A stretch of DNA of 64,000 bases from an uncultured Lachnospiraceae bacterium (GTDB lineage Bacteria; Bacillota; Clostridia; Lachnospirales; Lachnospiraceae): positions 1-64,000 of the forward strand of contig CAJTXN010000001.1 in assembly GCA_910583605.1 (NCBI GenBank), written 5' to 3'. The notes beneath the pieces were generated by a model that was given only the letters and a program-made list of their open reading frames with translations, was not told where the DNA came from and ran no database searches. Positions 7,463-15,263 of this stretch are shown here, piece by piece (position 1 is the first letter of the stretch; each line of letters opens with the position of its first letter). The translations under genes were made by a program, and so were the position numbers.

Positions 7463-8135
7463 AGTAGTATTCAAAGGAAATAATTTCATACGGTTATTGG
7501 AAGGCTTGTGGGTAACGCTGCGAATTGCATTAATTGCCATGATGCTTTCCATACTATTGGGATTTTTCTTAGGGATGATAATGAATGTCAGAAATAAGGG
7601 GATTCGGGCAGTCTGTAGAATTTATCTGGAAATTGTGAGAATCATGCCCCAGCTTGTATTATTATTTCTGGTTTACTTTGGGGCTGCCAAACATATGGGT
7701 ATCAATCTGTCTGGTGAAAATGTGGCAATCATTGTGTTTACTTTTTGGGGAACGGCAGAAATGGGAGACCTGGTGCGCAGCGCATTAATCGCCATTCCAA
7801 AACATCAGTATGAAAGCGGTTATGCATTGGGAATGACAAAACTGCAGGTGTATCTTTATATTATTCTGCCCCAGACCTTCCGCAGGCTGCTGCCATCAGC
7901 CATCAGCCTGCTGACCAGAATGATAAAAACCACGTCTCTGGTTGTGCTGATAGGTGTAGTGGAGATGGTGAAAGTAGGAAAACAGATTATTGATGCCTCC
8001 CGTTATACCAGTCCGAAAGCGGCATTATGGGTATATGGAATGATATTTTTACTGTATTTTTTTATCTGTTTTCCGTTTTCAAGGCTTTCCGCCATGCTGG
8101 AACGCAGGTTTTCCAATGGATTTCAAAAAAAATAA
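7443..8135 (+). CDS. Polar amino-acid ABC transporter permease (second)
   Basis: Second membrane subunit (230 residues), related to the first. It shows EIVRIMPQLVLLFLVYFGA near the N-terminus and the ATPase-docking loop ESGYALGMTKLQVYLYIILP. The ATG at 7443 follows GGAGG and lies inside the end of the first permease gene. Importers of this family with two different permeases include the TcyJKLMN cystine system of Bacillus, a likely functional counterpart. Its substrate is inferred only from the leader peptide and neighbours. Confidence 0.92.
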   Translation: MQNMGIEVVFKGNNFIRLLEGLWVTLRIALIAMMLSILLGFFLGMIMNVRNKGIRAVCRIYLEIVRIMPQLVLLFLVYFGAAKHMGINLSGENVAIIVFTFWGTAEMGDLVRSALIAIPKHQYESGYALGMTKLQVYLYIILPQTFRRLLPSAISLLTRMIKTTSLVVLIGVVEMVKVGKQIIDASRYTSPKAALWVYGMIFLLYFFICFPFSRLSAMLERRFSNGFQKK

Positions 8136-8165
8136 AATTGTTGATGGAAAGGTTTGGTATTGAAT

Positions 8166-8972
8166 ATGTCAGAGGAAATATTAAAAGTGGAACATTTAAA
8201 AAAATCCTATCTGAAATCGGCGCCGGTATTGAATGATATATCCTTTTCGCTTCAGAAAGGGGAAGTGGTGGTAATCATAGGTCCTTCCGGTTGTGGGAAG
8301 AGTACATTCCTGCGATGTCTGAATAAACTGGAAGATATCGATGAAGGTACCATTGCGCTGAGAGGAACAAGATATGAACAGGATAAGAAAAAGGAGTATT
8401 TGATAAGGGAAAAAATCGGAATGGTATTTCAAAGTTATGATTTGTTTCCCAATATGACGATTTTAAACAATTTGCTGCTGGCGCCATGTAAGGTTCAGGG
8501 CAGAGATAAAAAGGAAGTGAGAGAAGAAGCGGAAAAATTATTAGAGCGGGTGGGACTGTCAGAACGTATCCATGATTATCCGAGGCAGCTCTCCGGCGGA
8601 CAGAAACAGCGGGTTGCCATTGTCCGGGCGTTATTAATGCATCCGGAAATATTGCTGCTGGACGAAATTACGGCGGCTCTGGACCCGGAAATGGTAAGGG
8701 AAGTTTTGCAGGTGGTATTGGAACTGGCAAAGGAAGGAATGACCATGGTGATTGTTACCCATGAAATGGAATTTGCCAGAGCGGTTGCCGACCGGGTGAT
8801 TTTTCTGGATCAGGGGCAGATAATAGAAGAAAACACGCCGGAAGAATTTTTTGAACGTCCCCAAACCAAACGGGCAAAGCAGTTTCTCCACAGTTTTCAT
8901 TATGAGACGGAAAACGTTTTGGAAATTAAACATAAAAGAAAGGAAAATGCAGTATCACAGGTGTTATTGTGA
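8166..8972 (+). CDS. Amino-acid ABC transporter ATP-binding protein
   Basis: ATPase that powers the importer. Walker A is GPSGCGKST, the Q-loop lies in [11 protein letters not shown], the signature is LSGGQKQR, Walker B is [12 protein letters not shown] and the switch His is in VTHEM. Note ITAALDP where most members have ATSALDP. The start is uncertain: ATG 8166 ([13 protein letters not shown]) matches homologous N-termini, whereas TTG 8160 is better spaced from GGAAAGG (8146-8152). A C-terminal tail of about 30 residues extends beyond the usual end of this family. It overlaps no gene but abuts the binding-protein gene. Confidence 0.93.
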   Translation: MSEEILKVEHLKKSYLKSAPVLNDISFSLQKGEVVVIIGPSGCGKSTFLRCLNKLEDIDEGTIALRGTRYEQDKKKEYLIREKIGMVFQSYDLFPNMTILNNLLLAPCKVQGRDKKEVREEAEKLLERVGLSERIHDYPRQLSGGQKQRVAIVRALLMHPEILLLDEITAALDPEMVREVLQVVLELAKEGMTMVIVTHEMEFARAVADRVIFLDQGQIIEENTPEEFFERPQTKRAKQFLHSFHYETENVLEIKHKRKENAVSQVLL

Positions 8973-8989
8973 TAAGCAAGGGTAAGAAA

Positions 8990-9865
8990 ATGAAACATAA
9001 GACATTGAAAAAAAGATTTATCGGAATTCTGTTGATAGCAGGTATTGCGGCAGGTATTCTGGCAGGTTGCGGTTCTTCTTCCAATACGGCAGATACCAAA
9101 GCCAAAGCAAGAACGTTAGAGGAGATAAAGAAAAGCGGAACTGTTAAAATCGGAGTGTTCAGTGATAAGAATCCATTTGGGTATGTGGATGAACATGGTG
9201 AGGTTCAGGGATATGATGTGTATTTTGCAAAGCGCATTGCAAAGGATTTACTGGGAAGCGAAGATGATGTAGAATTTATCTATGTAGAAGCAGCCAACCG
9301 GGTGGAATATTTGAAAGCCGGAAAAGTAGATATTATTTTGGCAAACTTTACCGTAACCGACGAGAGAAAAGAACAGGTTGATTTTGCCTTACCCTATATG
9401 AAAGTTGCACTGGGAGTGGTATCACCAGAGGAATCATTGGTTACGGATGCAGAAGAGTTAAAAGGAAAGAAATTAATTGTAGTAAAAGGAACCACTGCTG
9501 AAACATATTTTACAGAGAAATATCCCGATATCACATTGGTTAAATTTGATGAATATCAGGAAGCATATGATGCACTGCTGGACGGCAGAGGAGATGCATT
9601 TTCTACCGACAATACGGAGGTTCTGGCATGGGCAATCCGGAATAAGGGATATACGGTTGGCATTGAATCGTTAGGCAGTCTGGATACCATTGCGCCTGCG
9701 GTGCAGAAGGGAAATACGGAGCTGCTGAATTGGCTGAATGAAGAAATAAAATCGCTGGCGGCGGAAGAATTTTTCCATGCCGATTATGAAGCAACGTTAA
9801 AGAAAGTATATGGAGACAGTGTTGACCCTGACAATCTGGTAGTAGAAGGGGGAAACATTGAGTAA
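8990..9865 (+). CDS. Amino-acid ABC transporter substrate-binding lipoprotein
   Basis: Family 3 extracellular binding protein. The signal peptide ends in the lipobox LAGC with Cys27, so it should be anchored to the outer face of the membrane by lipid. The mature part begins with the family pattern LEEIKKSGTVKIGVFSDKNP and has the GYDVYFAKRIA and DERKEQVDFALPY regions that line the amino-acid pocket. I chose ATG 8990, preceded by AAGGGT, over an in-frame GTG at 8969. Cystine is the most likely cargo given the leader peptide, but polar amino acids in general are possible. Confidence 0.9.
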   Translation: MKHKTLKKRFIGILLIAGIAAGILAGCGSSSNTADTKAKARTLEEIKKSGTVKIGVFSDKNPFGYVDEHGEVQGYDVYFAKRIAKDLLGSEDDVEFIYVEAANRVEYLKAGKVDIILANFTVTDERKEQVDFALPYMKVALGVVSPEESLVTDAEELKGKKLIVVKGTTAETYFTEKYPDITLVKFDEYQEAYDALLDGRGDAFSTDNTEVLAWAIRNKGYTVGIESLGSLDTIAPAVQKGNTELLNWLNEEIKSLAAEEFFHADYEATLKKVYGDSVDPDNLVVEGGNIE

Positions 9866-9902
9866 ACGTAAAGAGGATTTGATTTAGAAACAGAAAACAG
9901 GA

Positions 9903-9995
9903 GCGTTGCCCCCGGACAGATTTCAATTGGAATCATTTGGTATCGAAGCATTTTCATTCCGCTATAATTCTAATATGGAATATCCGGGGCAACGC
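9903..9995 (+). promoter_or_regulatory. Inverted repeat flanking the probable lysR promoter
   Basis: GCGTTGCCCCCGGA (9903-9916) and TCCGGGGCAACGC (9983-9995) are complementary apart from one extra C. Between them lies TATAAT (9963-9968), a probable -10 without a clear -35, as expected for an activator-dependent or weak promoter. The arms could be regulator half-sites or form a stem in readthrough RNA. Confidence 0.4.
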
Positions 9996-10017
9996 AGTTA
10001 AAAGACGGAGGATCAGG

Positions 10018-10929
10018 ATGACGCTTACACAATTAAGATATGCTATCGTTGTTGCCAATGCCAGTTCCCTGAATGAGGCAGCACGGATATTATTTATATC
10101 CCAGCCCAGTTTATCTGCAGCCATCAGGGATTTAGAGGAAGAAATAGGAGTAGAGTTATTTCGGAGAAGCAACAGAGGGATTTCGCTGACACCGGAAGGT
10201 GAGGAATTCATTGGCTATGCCCGGCAGGTGGTAGAGCAGTATCAGTTGATAGAGTCCAGATACATACAGAAAGAACAGGTGAAAAAGAAATTTAGTGTTT
10301 CCATGCAGCATTACAGTTTTGCGGTTAGTGCTTTTGTGGAAATGGTGAAACAATTCGGAATGGATGAATACGAATTTGCCGTTCATGAGACAAAGACTTA
10401 TGAAGTAATTGAAGATGTGAAAAATTTTAAAAGTGAAATCGGAATTCTCTACCTCAATGACTTTAACCGGAAAGTGTTAACTAAATTATTTAATGAATAT
10501 AATCTGGAGTTTCACGAAATACTACAATGCGGAATTTATGTCTACATATGGAAGGGGCATCCGCTGGCGGACAGACAGGAGATAGCCTTGGAGGAATTGA
10601 AAGAATATCCCTGTTTGTCCTTTGAGCAGGGGAATTATAATTCCTTTTATTTTGCCGAAGAAGTATTAAGTACCTATGAATATAAACGGCTGATAAAAGC
10701 CAATGACAGAGCCACCATGTTAAATCTTATGGTTGGTTTAAACGGATATACGCTGTGTTCCGGTATTATCTGTGAGGAATTAAACGGTTCCGACTATTGT
10801 GCAGTTAAATTAAAATCAGAGGAACGGATGTGGATTGGTTATTTGTCCAGAAAAGGAATTGCAATCAGCCCGCTGGGACAAAAGTATCTGGAGGAGATTG
10901 CAAAATATAGGGATAAGGCTCTTTTATAA
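10018..10929 (+). CDS. LysR-family transcriptional regulator
   Basis: The N-terminal winged helix-turn-helix (about residues 1-60; MTLTQLRYAIVVANASSLNE, then SQPSLSAAIRDLEEEIG) is typical of LysR activators, followed by an effector-binding domain to 303 residues. The start at ATG 10018 follows GGAGG; the reading frame is open further upstream to 9937, but that stretch overlaps the promoter. It sits between two sulfur amino-acid importer operons, so it may regulate either, as YtlI and CysL-type regulators do in Bacillus. Its effector and targets are not shown by sequence. Confidence 0.88.
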   Translation: MTLTQLRYAIVVANASSLNEAARILFISQPSLSAAIRDLEEEIGVELFRRSNRGISLTPEGEEFIGYARQVVEQYQLIESRYIQKEQVKKKFSVSMQHYSFAVSAFVEMVKQFGMDEYEFAVHETKTYEVIEDVKNFKSEIGILYLNDFNRKVLTKLFNEYNLEFHEILQCGIYVYIWKGHPLADRQEIALEELKEYPCLSFEQGNYNSFYFAEEVLSTYEYKRLIKANDRATMLNLMVGLNGYTLCSGIICEELNGSDYCAVKLKSEERMWIGYLSRKGIAISPLGQKYLEEIAKYRDKALL

Positions 10930-10974
10930 CAGGGAATTCCACAAAAAAATCAAATAAAAAAATGTATAACAAAT

Positions 10975-11014
10975 CTGTCTGTTATAGTTTCATGCTATGA
11001 CAGGCAGTATTTTT
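10975..11014 (+). terminator. Intrinsic terminator after lysR
   Basis: A 13-bp stem, CTGTCTGTTATAG (10975-10987) with CTATGACAGGCAG (10995-11007), has two G-U pairs and a 7-nt loop. A T-rich tail follows at 11008-11016. Confidence 0.7.
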
Positions 11015-11020
11015 TATGTA

Positions 11021-11050
11021 TTAACACTTTTCCTATCAAAATGATATACT
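11021..11050 (+). promoter_or_regulatory. Sigma-A-like promoter of the met operon
   Basis: TTAACA at 11021-11026, 18-bp spacer and TATACT at 11045-11050 with a TGA extended -10. The leader to metN is only about 55 nt, too short for a SAM riboswitch or T-box, so control must be by other means. Confidence 0.65.
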
Positions 11051-11111
11051 ATCAACCATCCAAAGCAGACATAAAGAGAACTGTAAAACAGAACAAAAGA
11101 AGGTGATAAAA

Positions 11112-12155
11112 ATGATTCGATTGGAACATGTCAGTAAAGAGTTTTTTAGTAAAGGAAAATCGGTACCCGCAGTAAAGGATGTCAACCTGGAAATAAAAAA
11201 AGGTGAGATATTTGGTATCATCGGATTTTCGGGAGCAGGGAAATCCACTTTGGTCCGGTGTATTAATTTATTGGAAGTTCCCGGCAGTGGAAAAGTATTT
11301 ATCAATCAGGAAGAGATAACCGGATTGTCCACCAGGGAACTTCGTAAACACCGGAAGAAAATCGGAATGATATTTCAGCAATTTAATCTCTTTGCATCCA
11401 GAACCGTTTTTCAAAATGTAGAATTTCCATTGCAGGGAAGCGGTTTATCGAAAAAAGAGAGAAGGGAAAAAGTAGAACATCTGCTGAAACTGGTAGGATT
11501 GGAAGAAAAAGCAGGCGTTTACCCTTCCAACCTCAGCGGCGGGCAGAAACAGAGGGTGGCCATTGCCAGGGCATTGGCAAATGATCCGGAGATTCTGTTA
11601 AGTGATGAATCTACCAGTGCCTTAGATCCAAAGACTACAAAGTCGATTTTGGAGCTTTTAAAAAAACTTAATCGGGAATTGGGAATTACCATTGTTGTGA
11701 TTACCCATGAAATGCAGGTTATTAAAGATATTTGTGACCGGGTGGCAGTTATGACGGATGGAAGAGTTGTGGAATATGGAGATGTATTTGATATATTTTC
11801 AAATCCAAGACAGCAGATTACCAGGGAATTTGTTGAAAGCACTTCCAATTGTTCCAGAATATATGATTTGTTGGAGGACAAAGAGATTATTCATCTGAAT
11901 CCGGGGGAGGCAATCCTGCGGTTCCGTTATCTGGAACGGAATGTTTCCGAGGCGTTAGTCTCACAATTATCCAGAAACTTTCATCTGGATATCAATATTA
12001 TTTTTGGAAACGTAGAACTGATAGGCAGTAATCCCATTGGAGGACTGGTATCCATTGTTCAGGGAAAAGCAGAAGATATGGATAGTGCCATCGCCTATTT
12101 AAAAGAGAAAAATGTCGGAGTGGAGGTGATTTTAGATGGCAGAACTGTTAAATGA
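11112..12155 (+). CDS. metN: Methionine ABC transporter ATP-binding protein
   Basis: ATPase of a MetNIQ-type methionine importer (347 residues). Walker A is GFSGAGKST, the signature LSGGQKQR, Walker B LLSDESTSALDP. The C-terminal third (about 265-347, FRYLERNVSEALVSQLS onward) is the NIL domain found in MetN, which binds methionine and inhibits transport when cells are replete. I start at ATG 11112 after AAGGTGAT rather than at the in-frame GTG 11103 inside that site. metI starts within the end of this gene. D-methionine and related analogues are also known MetNIQ cargo. Confidence 0.93.
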   Translation: MIRLEHVSKEFFSKGKSVPAVKDVNLEIKKGEIFGIIGFSGAGKSTLVRCINLLEVPGSGKVFINQEEITGLSTRELRKHRKKIGMIFQQFNLFASRTVFQNVEFPLQGSGLSKKERREKVEHLLKLVGLEEKAGVYPSNLSGGQKQRVAIARALANDPEILLSDESTSALDPKTTKSILELLKKLNRELGITIVVITHEMQVIKDICDRVAVMTDGRVVEYGDVFDIFSNPRQQITREFVESTSNCSRIYDLLEDKEIIHLNPGEAILRFRYLERNVSEALVSQLSRNFHLDINIIFGNVELIGSNPIGGLVSIVQGKAEDMDSAIAYLKEKNVGVEVILDGRTVK

Positions 12156-12816
12156 TTTTATTCCTAATGTTATGAATAAGCTTCCTGCTTTTTATCAAAG
12201 CATAGAGGAAACTCTGCTTATGACAGCATGGTCGGGTATCATTTCGTTTATTGTCGGACTAATTCTGGGTGTGACGATTACGGTTACAAAACCGGGAAAC
12301 ATTTTGGAAAACAAAATTATCTATCACATATTGGATAAAATAATAAATCTTTTTCGCTCCATTCCCTTTATTATTTTATTAGCCGGACTGGTTCCGTTGT
12401 CAAGAATTATTATGGGAACGGCCATTGGAGTGGAGGGAGCCATAGTTGCCCTGGTATTTGGCTGTGTACCCTTTTTTACAAGGCAGATAGAAAGCAGTCT
12501 GGCAGACGTTAATCCCGGATTAATAGAAGCGGCGCAGTCTATGGGGTCCGGTAATCTGGATATCATTGTCCGGGTATATTTAAAAGAGAGTATTGCCGGA
12601 ATTACAAGGGCAGCCACGATTACGATCATTAATCTGATCGGACTGACTGCTATGGCAGGTGCGGTCGGTGCCGGAGGATTGGGAGATTTTGCCATTCGGT
12701 ATGGACATCAGAGAAATCAGCCGGATGTAACCTATACGACAATTTTGGTTTTGGTTCTTTTTGTTACCATTATTCAGGTTCTCGGTAATTACATAGCAAA
12801 GAAAAATACACATTAG
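12136..12816 (+). CDS. metI: Methionine ABC transporter permease
   Basis: Membrane subunit of the MetNIQ importer, 226 residues with about five transmembrane segments. The family pattern RSIPFIILLAGLVPLSRIIMG and the ATPase-docking loop IEAAQSMGSGNLDIIVRVYL are visible, as is AMAGAVGAGGLGDFAIRYGH. It begins after GGAGGTGATTTTAG inside metN and ends 138 bp before metQ; that gap holds two hairpins. Confidence 0.94.
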   Translation: MAELLNDFIPNVMNKLPAFYQSIEETLLMTAWSGIISFIVGLILGVTITVTKPGNILENKIIYHILDKIINLFRSIPFIILLAGLVPLSRIIMGTAIGVEGAIVALVFGCVPFFTRQIESSLADVNPGLIEAAQSMGSGNLDIIVRVYLKESIAGITRAATITIINLIGLTAMAGAVGAGGLGDFAIRYGHQRNQPDVTYTTILVLVLFVTIIQVLGNYIAKKNTH

Positions 12817-12824
12817 TTAAAAAA

Positions 12825-12899
12825 AGGTGATTGTGAAACTCATGGTTACAGGCCATAAGTGTCGCTTTCGTTCCGTAACCATGAGTTTCACAATTACCT
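12825..12899. repeat. Near-perfect 25-bp palindrome between metI and metQ
   Basis: The left arm 12825-12849 (AGGTGATTGTGAAACTCATG then GTTAC) is complementary to 12875-12899 at 24 of 25 positions; the remaining pair is G-U. The loop is 25 nt. No T tract follows, so it is not a standard terminator. It begins 8 nt after the metI stop codon. It could stabilise upstream mRNA, attenuate, or be a small mobile repeat. I found no second copy in the window. Confidence 0.85.
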
Positions 12900-12915
12900 A
12901 AATGAAGAAAGGATA

Positions 12916-12939
12916 GCATCACAGGATAGCTTGTGATGC
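12916..12939 (+). promoter_or_regulatory. Hairpin just upstream of the metQ start
   Basis: GCATCACA (12916-12923) pairs perfectly with TGTGATGC (12932-12939), loop 8 nt. It ends 15 nt before the metQ ATG, next to a weak ribosome-binding site (GGGT at 12944-12947), and could affect translation of metQ. Confidence 0.45.
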
Positions 12940-12954
12940 AAATGGGTAAATATT

Positions 12955-13779
12955 ATGAAAAAGAATAGATTAATTGCAGGTTTATTACTGGTGGTTTTTG
13001 CGGCAGGAGTTTTCAGCGGATGCGGAGCTTCTGATAAGAAGAAAGATGAAAATACGGTTCGAATCGGGCTGACCGGAACAATCTATGAAGATATCTGGAA
13101 TCCGGTGAAAGAGGAGCTGAAAGAGGAAGGAATTAAGATTGAACTGGTGCAGTTTTCGGATTTTTCATTGCCAAACAATGCATTGAATGCAGGAGACATA
13201 GATTTAAATGCATTCCAGCATCATGCTTATTTTAAAAATGATGTGGAAAGTAATAAATATGATATTACACCAATCGGAGATACCTTTGTCATTGCAATGA
13301 ATCTGTATTCCAATAAGATCAAAGATGTAAAGGAATTAAAGGATGGAGATAAGGTGGCAGTTCCAAACGATGCTTCCAATGAGGGAAGAGCATTGAAATT
13401 ATTGGAATCGGCAGGAATTATTTCGATTCGGGAGACTGCGGGAGCAAATCCGGAACTTTCAGATATTGAAACCTATCATGTGAGAATTGATATTGTTGAA
13501 GTGAATGCGGCGGATATCTGTGCACTTCTACCGGATGTAACGGCTGCTGTTATTAATGGAAATTATGCATTGGATTATGGGATTGATCCAGCCGGGGAGG
13601 CCGTTTTTCTTGAGAGCGAGTATGCGGATGACAGTTACTTTTGCCTGATTGCAGCCAGAAGTGATGAGGCGGATAATGAAGTATACAAAAAGATAGTAGA
13701 GGCATTTCAGTCAGAACGTACCAAGAAGATATTTAAAGATGAGTTTAAAGGATTTTTTGTACCGGCATGGGAGGAGTGA
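12955..13779 (+). CDS. metQ: Methionine-binding lipoprotein
   Basis: Extracellular binding component of the MetNIQ importer (274 residues, NlpA/MetQ family). The signal peptide ends in FSGC with lipid-attached Cys23. Family features are VRIGLTGTIYEDIWNPV near the start of the mature protein, the ligand-loop region DIDLNAFQHHAYF, and VAVPNDASNEGRALKLL. It is separated from metI by two hairpins but is read in the same direction with no terminator or clear new promoter, so it should be part of the same operon. Confidence 0.93.
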   Translation: MKKNRLIAGLLLVVFAAGVFSGCGASDKKKDENTVRIGLTGTIYEDIWNPVKEELKEEGIKIELVQFSDFSLPNNALNAGDIDLNAFQHHAYFKNDVESNKYDITPIGDTFVIAMNLYSNKIKDVKELKDGDKVAVPNDASNEGRALKLLESAGIISIRETAGANPELSDIETYHVRIDIVEVNAADICALLPDVTAAVINGNYALDYGIDPAGEAVFLESEYADDSYFCLIAARSDEADNEVYKKIVEAFQSERTKKIFKDEFKGFFVPAWEE

Positions 13780-13784
13780 GCAGA

Positions 13785-15263
13785 ATGAAAAAAACATGGA
13801 AACCGTTACAGGATGAGTGGATAGAGGCATTATATTCTATTATAAAGGAACCGGACAGAATTCAGACCGAACCTATAGATACAAAATATCTTTCCGATCA
13901 TCTGGGAAGAAAAATAGGAACAGCCAGAGCGCTGGTGTTTCCCGTATCCACAAAGGAGGTAAGTGATTTATTGCGCCATGCCGATGAACATAATATTCCG
14001 GTTACACCAAGAGGTGCAGGGACAAATCTGGTGGGTTCCACAGTTCCACATGGGGAAGGAATTGTACTGGATTTTTCCAGAATGAATCATATTTTAGGAC
14101 TTGATGAGGAAACATTTACCGCTACAGTGGAGCCGGGAGTAATATTAGAAGAGTTTCAGACTTATGCCGAAGAGAGGGGATTCTTTTATCCGCCGGACCC
14201 CGGTGAAAAGAAGGCAACCATCGGAGGGAATATCAGTACCAATGCCGGGGGAATGAGAGCCGTAAAATACGGTGTTACCAGAGATTATGTTATGGGATTG
14301 GAACTTGTGCTGGCAGACGGCAGGATTCTGACCGTAGGCGGAAAGAACCGGAAAGATACTTCCGGTCTGGACTTAAAAGAGATTATCATAGGATCGGAGG
14401 GTACGCTGGCAGTTATTACGAAATGTATATTAAAACTGATTCCAAAGCCGGAGGAAAGTTTGAGTGTTCTGATTAGTTATGACAGTTTAAAATCCGGAAT
14501 TGAAAGTGTAAGGAAAATTATTCAGGCAAATATTAATCCTACGGCAGTGGAATTTATTGAGCGCAAAGTGGTACAGCTGGCAGAAGATTATTTACATCTG
14601 AAATTTCCGGAAGCGGATGCAAAAGCTTATCTGCTTCTGACATTTGACGGAGAAAGCAGGGAGATTCAGGGAAATATTGAACGGTTGCAAAGCATTGCAG
14701 ATATCTGTGGTGCGAAATCGGTTCGTATTCTCCGGGATAAAGACGAAGCAGCAGAGGTATGGAAGATCAGAGGCGCTCTGGTAACATCCGTAGAAGCAGT
14801 GTCGGAACAGGAACCCCTTGACATTGTAGTTCCGATTAACCGGATTGATAGCTTTGTGAATTTTATTAATGAACTGGAGCAGAAGAGAGGAATGCGCATG
14901 ATTTGTTTCGGACATGCCGGCGATGGAAATGTGCATCTGTGTATGGTGCGTGGAGAGAGAGATGATGCGGAATGGAACCGGGATTTAAATGAAAATCTGC
15001 AAATAATTTATCACAAAGCATATGAGCTGGGAGGAGTTGTCAGCGGAGAGCATGGTATTGGAATCAGCAAACAAAAATATTTCTTTAAAGAGACGAATCC
15101 TGTTAATATCGGGTTAATGAATCAAATTAAAAATGCATTTGACAGGAAACACATTTTAAATGAAGGAAATTCTTATGTTATTAAACAAAACGGAACGGAT
15201 AATAGCAGCAGGATTGACAGAACGGAATGTAAACACGACAAAAGAGATGAGGTGGCAGGATGA
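13785..15263 (+). CDS. FAD-linked 2-hydroxyacid dehydrogenase (GlcD/D-lactate dehydrogenase family)
   Basis: Flavoprotein of 492 residues that should oxidise a 2-hydroxy acid to the 2-keto acid. The N-terminal PCMH-type FAD domain includes VTPRGAGTNLVGS and the stretch GGNISTNAGGMRAVKYGVTR; the C-terminal FAD-oxidase domain includes FGHAGDGNVHLC and GGVVSGEHGIG. The start at ATG 13785 follows GGGAGGAG at the end of metQ. Members act on glycolate or D-lactate, but here the gene sits between metQ and a methionine-type aminotransferase, which it overlaps by 4 bp. Conversion of D-2-hydroxy-4-methylthiobutyrate to the keto acid is a plausible role, inferred from context. Confidence 0.88.
   Translation: MKKTWKPLQDEWIEALYSIIKEPDRIQTEPIDTKYLSDHLGRKIGTARALVFPVSTKEVSDLLRHADEHNIPVTPRGAGTNLVGSTVPHGEGIVLDFSRMNHILGLDEETFTATVEPGVILEEFQTYAEERGFFYPPDPGEKKATIGGNISTNAGGMRAVKYGVTRDYVMGLELVLADGRILTVGGKNRKDTSGLDLKEIIIGSEGTLAVITKCILKLIPKPEESLSVLISYDSLKSGIESVRKIIQANINPTAVEFIERKVVQLAEDYLHLKFPEADAKAYLLLTFDGESREIQGNIERLQSIADICGAKSVRILRDKDEAAEVWKIRGALVTSVEAVSEQEPLDIVVPINRIDSFVNFINELEQKRGMRMICFGHAGDGNVHLCMVRGERDDAEWNRDLNENLQIIYHKAYELGGVVSGEHGIGISKQKYFFKETNPVNIGLMNQIKNAFDRKHILNEGNSYVIKQNGTDNSSRIDRTECKHDKRDEVAG

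Noticed and set aside
8027..8236. 69-codon ORF bridging the second permease and the ATPase
   Set aside because: It is an out-of-frame reading of two well-supported transporter genes.
10930..11111. SAM riboswitch or T-box before metN
   Set aside because: The transcript leader is only about 55 nt from the predicted start; the hairpin upstream of the promoter is the lysR terminator. No T-box or SAM-aptamer motifs are seen.
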